Origin: Clytia hemisphaerica
Taxonomy: Eukaryota; Cnidaria; Hydrozoa; Leptothecata; Clytiidae
Assembly (NCBI GenBank): GCA_902728285.1
Contig: CACVBU010000259.1
Span: 392,798 to 456,797 of the forward strand
Reading direction: 5' to 3'
DNA: 64,000 bases
In this document: one piece after another, positions 41,728-52,600 of the stretch
How the letters are laid out: each line of letters starts with the position of its first letter
Numbering within the stretch: position 1 is the first letter of the stretch
Notes under the pieces: model-generated
The model's database searches: none
What the model saw: only the letters and a program-made list of their open reading frames with translations
What the model was told of the DNA's origin: nothing
Program-made: the position numbers and the translations under genes

Positions 41728-44700
41728 CTAAACAGTTTTCATGTCAAGAATGGAGTTAGAGTCGGCTCTCCTGCACCCTGTGTAACCATGAATCTGTGGC
41801 TCGTCTGGGATCGAACTGAGGTGTCTGTCTAGAGAGTTTTTGAACTTTTCGACTGTAACATTCTTCATATCTCTAATACTCTTGGGCATTGAATTGAATA
41901 ATTTAGCACCTTGCACAACAAGAGTGCTATCATGTAGTTTTGAACTATGGGTGCGAACACACATCCTTCCCAATCTTGGGAGTTCCTTGAATTGAAATTT
42001 ATTGTTGATGTTTGGAACCAGATTTTCAGCTATTTTCCATGTATACAGGATCCGATATCTCTCCCTTCTTCTTTGAAGTGAGTAAAGTTTTAGCTTTTTC
42101 AGACAATCCCAATAGTTTTTTGGAGTGCCAGTTATTCTTTTGAGAAATGATTTTTGGATTTCTTCTAATCTTTGGGTAGAACTGACAGCACTTGGACTCC
42201 ATAGGACTGAGCAATATTCAGTGACTGGAATAACCAATGATTTGTAAAGAGTAATCATTAGTTGGGGTAAACGCGAAGAGAAAGTCCGCAGAATCCAGGA
42301 AATCAAGTTTTTTGCTTTCTCAATGACTGAATTTATTTGATGTGTAAAGACAGCATCATCTGACATTAGTACTCCCAGGTCCTTCACAAATTTCTTCCTT
42401 TCGATATTTTCTCCTGAAGGGGATTTGTAGTGAGTTTGGTTTTTTATTTCTTCATCTGGACCATAGCGTAGAAGTTCAAACTTTGTGTCGTTTAGTTTCA
42501 TGTTGTTTTCTTCAGTCCAGTCATAGACTTTTTCTAGTTCTTTTTGAAGAATTTCAACATCCTTTGTGTTTTTGATTGATTTGGTGGCACGTGTATCATC
42601 AGCAAATGATTTCAATACACAGTACAGTACTTTTTCATCAATGTCACCAATCAATATTAGAAATATAAGAGGTCCCAATACACTGCCTTGAGGGACTCCT
42701 GAAATTACTTTCTGGGCTTTGGACTTGACACCATTTACTATTACTGTTTGATATCTTTCAGTAAGGAATGATTCAATCCATCTGTGGATTGGTCCGGATA
42801 TACCCAATTGCTTTAATTTCCCAAGTACAACTGCATGATCGACTTTGTCGAAAGCCTTTGAGAAATCAAGGTAAACAACATCTGCATTCAAACCCTCATC
42901 TAATATGTCAAGAATGAGGTCGTGTTGCTCGAGAAGCTGACTAAGGCAGGATCTCCCACTTCTGAAACCATGTTGGTTTGGATTGAAAAGGTCGTTGTTG
43001 TTCATGTGATTTACAATATGATTTCTCAATATTTTCTCGAAAATTTTTATCACATGCGAGGTGAGTGCAACAGGTCTGTAGTTGGCAGCCAGAGATCTGC
43101 TTCCTCCTTTGTGAATTGGTGTTATGGTGCATTTTTTCAGTTCAGTTGGAACAAGACCTATTTCTAGGCTTTTCTTCCAGAGTAAACACAGTGGAACGGA
43201 TAACTCATCTTTGCATTTTTTGAGAAACATAGCTGGAAATCCATCAGGTCCTGCAGAAGATGATGGAGACAGCTCATTTATTGCTTTAACGATGGAGTCT
43301 TCTGTTATGTTAATCTCATCAATCTTGACGTTTGTTTTGTCTTGGTTAGGTTGTGGTTGTGGTTGCTTTGGTTTACTGAACACTTTAGCATATTGGTCGG
43401 CTAAGAGATCAGCCATTTCTTTGCTTCTTTGTGTAAGTTCTTCATTGCAATTCAATAGGGGTCCGATATTAGACCGAATTTTCGATTTCTTTTTTGCATA
43501 GGTAAAGAAATATTTTGAATTCTTTTTAATTGAGTCAATCACTTTGCTTTCCACGTGACGCTTTGACTCATTAAAAGATTTTTGAAGTTTTTTCTCAATT
43601 TGTAAAAGTTCATCTTTTATCTTGTCTTTCTTGGATTTGGAGTTGGTGTGTAAAAGTTTTTTTGTAATTTTTCTTCTTCTTTTTGTAAGAGAGTGACGGT
43701 ATCTCTCAGCTTTTGATTTCGTTTTTGATATGATCTTGGCCTTCACGGGAACTCTGCTTTCGCATATTCTGTAGCACATGTTGTTGAAGGTTTCCAAAAT
43801 AACATCTGGGTCTTCAGTATCGAACTCACTTGGCCAGTTGACATATTTGAGATCATCTTTAATAGTTTCCCAATCAATGTCATCAGCAAAATAATTCAGT
43901 GTGTTGAATTTTGTGCGTGGCTCTTGTTGATCGTCGTCCAGAAAGGAGTTTTGAACTTTCAGAGTTGTTGATACAAGTACAATTTTGTGATGTGATGTGC
44001 TTTGCAATACAGGTACTGTTGTGTAGCTGTGTATTATTTGTTCGTTGTTAGTGAAAACAAGGTCTAATGTATTTCCGTCCTTGTGTGTCGGCAAATCGAT
44101 ATATTGTGACATGAAGAATTCGTTGCAAAACTGATTCAAAGAGTTTAGAATAAGACGGTCGTTGATAGTACATCCTGATTTTGGAAGGCCCTCAGGCCAA
44201 GTTGCTTTTGGAAGGTTGAAATCACCTCCAAAAATGATATTTGGTACGGTTTCTAACTTTGAAAGTGCATTTTTTACACCATTGATAGGAATGATAAAAT
44301 CATTTGCGGTTGAAGGATTACCATTTGCTTTGTCGTCAGGTTGTCGGTAGACTACCAGGATAGCCAGATTTTCGATGCTTGAGTATAGGCAAAGAAGTTG
44401 TACACTGGGCGAGGAGTGAGAATAGATTTTTTCGCATGAAGCTGCAATATCATCCCTGACATAAAAACAAACTCCACCAGTAAATCTGCCTCTAGATTTC
44501 TTCTTTCTTGTTGAATCACATCGGAAGGGAGCGAAACCTTCTACTTTAAGTTCTGCGTCTTTATGGTTATATAACCAAGTTTCTGACAATCCAACAAAAA
44601 GTTGGTTTTCATTACAAACATTATCTTTAATAAAGGGAACTTTGCTGGGTACTGTTTGTGGACAAAGCCCTTGTATGTTAAAAAATGCAAAGCTATTCAC
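41728..44700 (-). mobile_element. LINE ORF2: APE endonuclease plus reverse transcriptase, intact
   Basis: 990 codons without interruption. The endonuclease is near the N-terminus (SETWL about residue 38, GGDFNLP about 156). The RT domain includes YRPVALTSHVIK (about 538), YLDFSKAFDKVDH, SGVPQGSVLGPLIFLILIGDI and the catalytic SFADDTR (about 698). The C-terminal RRRERYRILYTWKIAENLVPN is typical of CR1/L2-type LINEs in invertebrates (clade assignment tentative). The frame opens with GTG overlapping the ORF1 stop (TAGTG), with no ATG, suggesting reinitiation or readthrough. The intact ORF suggests recent activity. Confidence 0.9.
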
Positions 44701-45308
44701 TACTGGAATGTTTGCATTGGGTTGAATGGTAGTTGAGGGATTTGGAATGGTGGTCTGAGTGGTAGTCCTTGTGGGGGTATCAGATGAGTCTGTTGTGGAG
44801 GTATTTGGTGAGTCTGTTGTTGAGGTAATTGATGAGTCTGTTGTAGGTTTTGTACTTGAAATTGAATGTCTTGGATTTTCTGTCCCAGTGTTTCCAGAAT
44901 TTCTTCCTTCAACAGACGAATCATATCTAAAAAATGACCAGGCTCTTGTTTGTTATTGTTTGATTGTTTGTTATTGTGCACTACACTACTTTTCACAGTT
45001 GGAGGTTGTCTTTTTGTTCCTTTTACATGAGCAAAACGACAGGATTCTGAAAAGCATTCTCCTTTCCGAAGGGAATCTAAACACATTTTTGGATGAAAGT
45101 CCTTGCATTTAGTTCCAAGGTTACATCCTCTTGGTTGCCTTGTTCCATGTTGTGTGAACTTGCGACACGTTTTAGGGTGAGTGTAGTTGCATTCCTTTCC
45201 TTTTAGGCCATGCTTGCATGTTCCACTTTTGTAAAATTTGCAGATTTGGGATTTCTTTTCATTATCTTTGATTTCGCCTCTTCTTGTTTTGTTTTGATCG
45301 GGAGAATG
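44700..45308 (-). mobile_element. LINE ORF1 with three CCCH zinc fingers
   Basis: Open for about 202 codons, ending in TAG at 44702-44700. Three CCCH fingers: CKFYKSGTCKHGLKGKEC..H (C-x7-C-x8-C-x3-H), a second C-x13-C-x5-C-x3-H, and CLDSLRKGECFSESCRFAH (C-x8-C-x4-C-x3-H). Then a Q-rich tail with tandem HQIPPQQT-like units. It is probably the nucleic-acid-binding ORF1 of the LINE whose ORF2 follows. An in-frame stop (45309-45311) and no obvious ATG upstream suggest 5' truncation where the oppositely oriented LINE begins. Confidence 0.75.
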
Positions 45309-45333
45309 TTATAGCGTGCCAATTGCAATTTGA

Positions 45334-48300
45334 GCAAAACTTCTTAATATAGGTAATATCAATTTTCCTGCTTGTTTTACTTTTACTTTTTACATTTACA
45401 ATTGTCATGTTAACGAGGAGAGTTTGGAGTGGCTTTGTCCAGGTTGTGCACTGGCAGATATTTCGAACAGTCTCTTTGACACCTCAATCTCTTCTTGCAG
45501 TTCCGCTTCAAGTATTGAAAACAATCTTCCAAAGAAAAAAGTCAGTAAGCTTCGAATTGTTATCTGTAACTTTCAAAGTATTTACAACAAAAATGAAGAA
45601 CTTTCAAATTATCTCATTACAAATGATATAGACATTTTGATTGGGACTGAAACACACCTATCTTGTAACATTCTTAACTCTGAGCTTATCCCAAAAACAG
45701 GCTATCAAATTGTTCATCGGTGTGACCGTAATGATGGGTACGGAGGCGTTATCATCATCGCAAAGGAATCTTTGATCACTGAACCCATAAAGGCTTCTAA
45801 CAGTCATCAAATAATCGCTGTAAAAGTGGAGACATTCCAGAAGCCCATAATCATCTCATCTTGCTATCGATCACCAAACAGCTCAATTCAGGAAAACAAT
45901 GACCTTGTCCAATCAATAAACAACCTGTCCAAAAAATTCAAATCAAACCCTCAGTTTATCGGAGGAGATTTCAATCTACCAGATGTTGATTGGGAGTCAT
46001 ACACAATTACTGGATCTCAATACCCTCGAGCACTGAATGAGCAATATCTTGAGGCATTTGACATAAACAGTCTTTCCCAAGCTGTCAATTTTCCAACCAG
46101 ACAAAAATCTATCTTAGACCTACTCATTACCAACAGACCGTCCTTCATCGAAAGCTGCAGACCAACACCAGGTTTTGGAGATCACCAGACAGCTGTTCTT
46201 GCTGACGTTTATTGCCACCCTAAAAGACAGCGACCTGTACAACGAAAAATCTACCTCTGGAACCGTGCTAACTTCGACCAGATGAAGCAAGATGTAAGAC
46301 AAGCGTCAGACCAATTCTTGGAAAACGAAACAACCGATACACCGATCAATAACTTGTGGTTAAAATTCAAAAATATCATTACCACTGCTCAAGAAAGCAA
46401 TGTACCGTGCAAAAATTCAACTAAACGATACAACCAACGGTGGTTTAACCAATCATGTAGACGTGCTGTTCGAAAAAAGCAAAGATTATATAATAGATAC
46501 AAACGCACAAAGCAATCAGCTGACTGGAACAAATACATAAAAGCTGCAAAGAAAGCAAGATTGACTTGTAAACAAACTTGTGATAAATTTATCAACGACA
46601 ATTTTTTATCAGAACACAAATCAAATCCGAAAAAGTTCTACAGTTACATCAAATCGAAAAAGCAGGATAATATCGGAATCACTTCTTTGCTCTCAAATGG
46701 AAATACTTTTACTGATGACACTCAAATTGCAAAAATCCTCAATAATCAATTTCTGAGTGTTTTTTCAGAAGATGACGGCCGAACACCAGATATAAAAGGA
46801 AATACCTGTCCACCCATCAGTGAATTAGAAATAACACAAAATGGTGTTCAAAAATTACTTTCAGAGCTCAACCCCAGCAAAGCTAATGGACCAGATCAAA
46901 TTTCCACCAGAATTTTGAAGGAGTGTGCTGATATAATAAGTAAACCCCTTACTCTCATCTTTCAAGCTTCGCTGAAGCAATCAAAAATTCCAGATGACTG
47001 GCGCAAAGCAACCATTACTCCGCTATATAAAGGCAACAACAAAAGCAGATCAAACCCTGAAAGCTACCGCCCTGTGAGCCTAACGTCTGTACTATGTAAA
47101 ACACTCGAACACATAATTCACAGTCACATAATCAACCATTTAGAGCAGCAAAACATCCTCACTGACCGACAACATGGATTTAGAAAGAAACGATCCTGTG
47201 AGACACAATTAGTAAAAACTGTTAATGATCTAGTCAAGATATTGAATGAAAAAGGGCAAACTGATGCTATACTTTTGGACTTCAGTAAAGCTTTCGACAA
47301 AGTTTGTCACCGCAAGTTACTTTTAAAGCTAAGCTTCTATGGAATCAAAAACAACTTGTTGACTTGGATAGAGGATTTTCTCAGTAACCGAACCCAAAAA
47401 GTACTCGTTAGAGGCGTAGAATCACCAGAGGGAAAAGTAACATCCGGAGTCCCACAAGGATCGGTACTGGGACCCCTGCTGTTTTTAGTATATATAAATG
47501 ACATATCATTAGCAGTCACATCCTCAGAGATAAGTCTTTTTGCTGATGACGCTCTACTTTACAAATCCATCAAATCAATCAAAGATGCCAGAGATCTGCA
47601 AAATGACATGAACCACCTTACCCAATGGGAAAAGGACTGGTCCATGGAGTTTAATGCTGACAAATGTAAAGTCCTGCGATTTACAAATAAACACAAAAAA
47701 ACTGAAGAAACATATTCAATCCATGGCTACAATCTCGAATTGGTAAAATCAGCTAAATATCTAGGAGTGATCTTGGATAGCAAATTAACATTCAACAAAC
47801 ATATCACAACAACGTCTGCAAAGGCTCATAACTGTCGACATTTTTTGCAACGAAATCTTCGAATGTGTGACAAGGAAGTTAAACTCCAATGCTACAAAAC
47901 CTTTGTACGACCCATAATCGAATATGCATCAATAGTATGGGACCCAGTAGGAAATCTAAAACTCAATCGACACATAGAGTCTGTACAACGAAAATCAGCT
48001 AGATGGATTTCTAATCAATGGCAACGAGAAGCCTCTCCAACTAGTATGATTAAGAACCTTGACCTGCAAACATTGGAGCAGAGGCGTACAGTCAAGCGCT
48101 TAACATCTCTCTACCAGTTTCACCATGGAATCAAGTTCATGCCTCCTAATACCATTAAACCTCAGAGATGCAATGATCTTCGATTTCAGCCAATCCAAGG
48201 TGCAATTCAACGGTATACCTACTCCTTCTACCCATACACAATCAAAGAATGGAATATGCTTTCAGCTGGTCTGGTTAATGCTGAGTCGTTAGATATATTT

Positions 48301-48790
48301 AATGATAAATTAGTGGCCTTCCTCAAATAGATTATTTTCTTAAGTTTGCTTCAAATCTCAGTGTTAATTAATCTTGTCTTGTCTTATCAAGTTTTCAAAA
48401 TTCTTTCAGTGATGCGTGATTCAATTCAACCTTGCAATCTAATTTATTTCAATTTATCTTATGTTTTATATATTAGTTAATAAAATGTTTTTACTCAGAA
48501 TTGTTTTTATCCTTCACATATTTTTATCGTTCACATTTTTAGCCTTTTAGTTTGTTTTCAATGTCAATACAGCCATGTAGCTCTTTTTGGTAACCAATTA
48601 AATTCCTCAGTAATCTAAGTTCTTTTTTCTGCAATATTCAATTACCTCTTAATCCAAAGTGGTTGCCTTTTTATTAAATTCTAGATTTTATTATATTTAG
48701 ATAGATTTTATTTTATTACCATTTTATTTTACATTCAGGAAATTGTACGTATGTACCCTATGAATTATTGAATAGAAATAGAAATAGAAA
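45334..48790 (+). mobile_element. Second LINE, opposite strand: PHD remnant, endonuclease and RT, intact ORF
   Basis: The open frame runs from 45334 to the stop at 48328-48330. N-terminal CHVNEESLEWLCPGC looks like the second half of a PHD finger. The APE endonuclease has ETHL (about residue 75 counted from 45424) and GGDFNLP (about 180). The RT has YRPVSLTSVLCK, LLDFSKAFDKVCH, SGVPQGSVLGPLLFLVYIND and the catalytic LFADDALLY (about 705). The 3' tail ends in tandem gaaata units (48770-48790), typical of CR1/L2-type LINEs, which lack poly(A). Its sequence differs strongly from the minus-strand LINE. It is 5'-truncated near 45310-45334, where the two LINEs meet head to head. Confidence 0.88.
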
Positions 48791-48849
48791 TTTACTTGCA
48801 TCCACTGAAGTGTGGAGTAATTAGTTATACAAAAGACTACTGTTGCATC

Positions 48850-49181
48850 CCGGGGGGGGTACTAGGGTTGCGAGCTGACGGGGGGGTGACGCCAGACTTT
48901 CGAACTTTGGACCCTTACCGGGACTAAAAAGGAGAAAACAAAGGAAAATTTTGGGAATTTTGCGACCCTTAGCGGGACAAATTTGACCAATTTTGACCAA
49001 ATTTCGATCTTTCAGGGGGTAAAAAGTTTAAATTTTCCAATTTTTCGACCCTTAGTGGGACTGAAATTTGATTTTCTGATTTTTCCGACCCTTAGCGAGC
49101 GGGACTTTGGAAGTCCAAAAAAGGTACCCTTAAGGGCGGCACATACCGTACCCTCCATTTGCCTAAGTACCCCCCCCCGGG
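48850..49181. mobile_element. CCCTTAGCGGGACT-family MITE, CCCGGGGGGGGTACT ends
   Basis: The left end CCCGGGGGGGGTACT and the right end AGTACCCCCCCCCGGG are inverse. The interior repeats gacccttagcgggact-type phrases. Relatives: 7193-7455 and perhaps 34735-35000. It lies upstream of caprin. Confidence 0.65.
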
Positions 49182-49660
49182 TGTTGCATTTGCCTAAATA
49201 ATCCAAGATGAGGTGCCGTTGTTCATGATCTCTTCATGATATTCATGAGCTCTCTCTCTTTCACACTATCACAGCAATTTCAGTTCATTCAGAAAATATA
49301 ATTTGCATCAATCATCAATTTGAAAACAATCAATCACCAACTCTATCAGCATTAGCAATCTATCTAACAACTCAAAGTTTTCTTACCTACTCCTTTTGAG
49401 CATGACTAACTACTCTGTAAACTGCAGACTGGAACAGCAGGCTGCTTTGTATTTTCATCCCGATTAACTTCGCGCGCAAAATTCGGGAATTTCGGGGAAT
49501 TTCGGGAAAAACGGGGAAAATTAAAAGGACGCGCATCTCAATCTATCCCACAATACTTTTCTCGCATGATGTAATCTCCCCTCATGTGCGTCGCCTTCGA
49601 TTCAAACGTGCTGAAACTTTGTGGAATTCATCAAAAACTGTGGAAAAAAGGTTAGGGAAA
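49182..49660 (+). promoter_or_regulatory. Probable caprin promoter and leader
   Basis: The last 200 bp before the caprin start are locally richer in CG dinucleotides (cgcgcgcaaa, ggacgcgcatctc, gtgcgtcgcc) and contain a CRE-like tgatgtaat. No TATA box. Assigned by position only. The frame is open upstream to 49586, but the MPSASS start matches the family. Confidence 0.4.
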
Positions 49661-52600
49661 ATGCCAAGCGCCTCATCAAAACCCCAAGCATCTCAACAAC
49701 AGGTTGCCACTGTGGATATTCTCCAGGAACCTATCAAGTCTGCCCTTTCTGTTGCTGATAAGAAGCTTAGAAACTTGGAAAAGCGAAGAGTAAGTTTTTT
49801 TTAAATAATCTTTAATATCCATCATAATATCTTACGACAAATACTTGACAAGCCACTGTTCACTTACATGGTACCTTTCCCCGTTCTTTTCTCACATATT
49901 GATTTAAACATTTATGAGATGCTTTTATCACTGAACCCTGGCTTAACCCAGGTAAAATTGGATATTTAAAGGTGCTGCTAGTCTGGGAAAAAACTCTACT
50001 GATAGCTCATTGTGGGGGCTTGAGGATCATTATCAGCTAGGGTTAAGGTTGGAGCTCAAGAGTTATAACATAAGGCCATCATAGGGCCAATGGCCCTCTA
50101 CTGTAAGGATAACCTGAGATCAGATTGTGATTGTTTTCTGCCCACCACGTTGAAGCTCTAAAAAGGGATGGTTGAAAACATAACAATCTGACGAATATAA
50201 TATCTCAAACAGTCAAAGTCTTCAAAACGCGCTTGTTTAAAAGGACTGGGAGTGACAACAAAGTTGCGTGATTGTGTTTATGAATAGGGCGCTGTATCAA
50301 CAAAAGAGTGTTGAATAACAGAGTTTTGGCATGCTCTGATGACGCAGGCAGTTGGGTATTTAAGATAAAAACAACAATTATTGCTCTTTTCGGCAACCAT
50401 TGCCGAAAGCGGCAACTTTTTTAACAATGAAATGTCGAGTTAACAGAAATGTGCTGTCCTTATAAGGGCAAAGATGTCAGAGCTCAATAACATGAAAAGT
50501 TCTAAAATGAGATGTAAAAAGAAACACAGCTAGAAGGAGAAAACAGAACCCCTGTTGTAAGTCTGTTTACATTATGTCTCAATTTTTGTAGTCTGCATTC
50601 TGACAGAAACCAGTTGAAAACAAAAATAAAATAAAAAATTGCTGTTTTCGGAAAAGAGCAATAATTGCCGTTTTTATCTTTCTTAAACACCCAATGGTGC
50701 CAACTTATGAGAATCGAAATGCGGGACAACGAGCGAGCAAAGGGAGAGAGAAAAATTGAGCTGGGGGCTTGGAACCCAATGGGGCTGTTAGGGGGCAGAG
50801 CGCCCTAGTAAAATTTTTTGGGCCTTAAATGACATAGGCATGGCTAAAACAATACAAAATTAGAAATAAAGCAAAATATTCAACCAGATAATTGTTTATC
50901 TTCTTCTAAAAACACTGTTGTGGAGCAATACTGTATAGCAATAGCCTCAATAAATATATTAGGTGTACTGGACATGATTCATCATGTAGTACTATTAACA
51001 TCTCTGTCCAACGCGTATCCGATGTATCGAATACGGACGCACGCAATTGGACGGACCGTTACGAAGCGAAGAGAAAAAACGAGGAAGTGACTTTGTGCTT
51101 GTGGAAACATATTTTTTGTAGCATTTCTATATTTTTACAAATTTCTGAGTTCTCTCGAAAATGCGGGACATCTAAGGTATGCGGGCAGAACTCAGGACAA
51201 GAGATGTAGGACGGTTGGCAACTAAGCAATGGCATTTGATAGTGCTCTAGCTTGGTAATCATTGATCTTTTTGCATCTGGTGGGTTTGGATCCCATCTGG
51301 GTCAAATCTTAACGCATTCAACAAGCACAATGAAACTAAATCGAATCTCAATTTAACATAATTGAATATCATTCAAAACTGGAAATTGTGTTAAAATTCA
51401 ATTGTGTTCAATAGCCAAATTTTAATTGGTCAATTGTGACCCTCCAAGCAATATCAAAGACACAAAATTTAAGCAGGCAATTATTTGGTGTCGTTTTTGC
51501 TGGTAATCAAGCACCTAATTTTCGGAGTTCGCCGGTTTGGCGAGGTACTTAAATATACTTGATCAATTTCCATTTACGCTTTATCATAATTATCTCCAAG
51601 TCGGTCCAAAAAAAAACAAACGTAACTGCCAGTGAAAAACGCAAGTCTAGAAAAAAATCGTTTTTGCGTCAATATAATTTGATGAAGAACTTCCTTCTTT
51701 CTTAAATTTACATAAGAGTTGTACTTTAATATACTTGATCAATTTCCATTTACGTTACGTTTTATAATAATTATCTCCAAGTCTGTCCAAAAAACAAACG
51801 TAACTGCCAGTGCCAGTGAAAAATGCAAGTCTAGAAAAAAAATCATTTTTGCATCAATAATTTGATGAAGAAACTTTCGTCTTTCTCAAATTCACATAGG
51901 AGCTGTACTTCAATATACTTGATCAATTTCCATTTACTCTTCATCATAATTATCTCCATAAGTCGGCCCAAAAAAACAAAATGTAACTGCTAGTGAAAAA
52001 CGCAAGTCTAGAAAAAAAACATTTTTGCATCAATATAATTTGATAAAGGACTTTGTTCCTTCTCAAATTTACATAGGAGCTGTACTTTAATATGCTTGAT
52101 CAATTTCCATTTACTCTTCATCATAATTATCTCCATAAGTCGGCCCAAAAAAACAAAATGTAACTACTAGTGAAAAACGCAAGTCTAGAAAAAAAACATT
52201 TTTGCATCAATAATTTGATGAAGAAACTTTGGTCTTTCTCAAATTCACATAGGAGGAGCAGTACTTTAATATACTTGAACAATTTCCATTTACGCTTTAT
52301 CAATATTATCTCCAAGTCCAGATATATTATATACACTCCATCAAATTCCAGTAATTGTTGGTGGTTATCCTATATTCAAGTCCAAAATGAAAAAATATGT
52401 TTTCATGCTACAAAACAATGAGGTCTAGCAGGTAAAAAAATAACTCGCAACACAATTCAGGAAAAAACTTGAGCAAATAAGTTAAGATCTTCATACTTTA
52501 AAGAAAAGAACATCCTAATAATCTAACTCCAGTGTTGTATCTTCCTTAGTTATAAGTTTAAAAGCCACTTCAACAAAATATAATGATTGTATAAATAAAA

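Noticed and set aside
43124-43501. 125-codon open frame on the plus strand
   Set aside because: It is antisense to the intact LINE reverse transcriptase (41728-44700) and has no protein-like motifs.
44759-45112. 117-codon plus-strand frame rich in ESVVEV repeats
   Set aside because: It is the antisense of the Q/P-repeat tail and zinc fingers of the LINE ORF1.
49586-49660. Upstream in-frame extension of caprin (MRRLRF...)
   Set aside because: The family start MPSA(S/T) is at 49661; the extension has no counterpart in known caprins.
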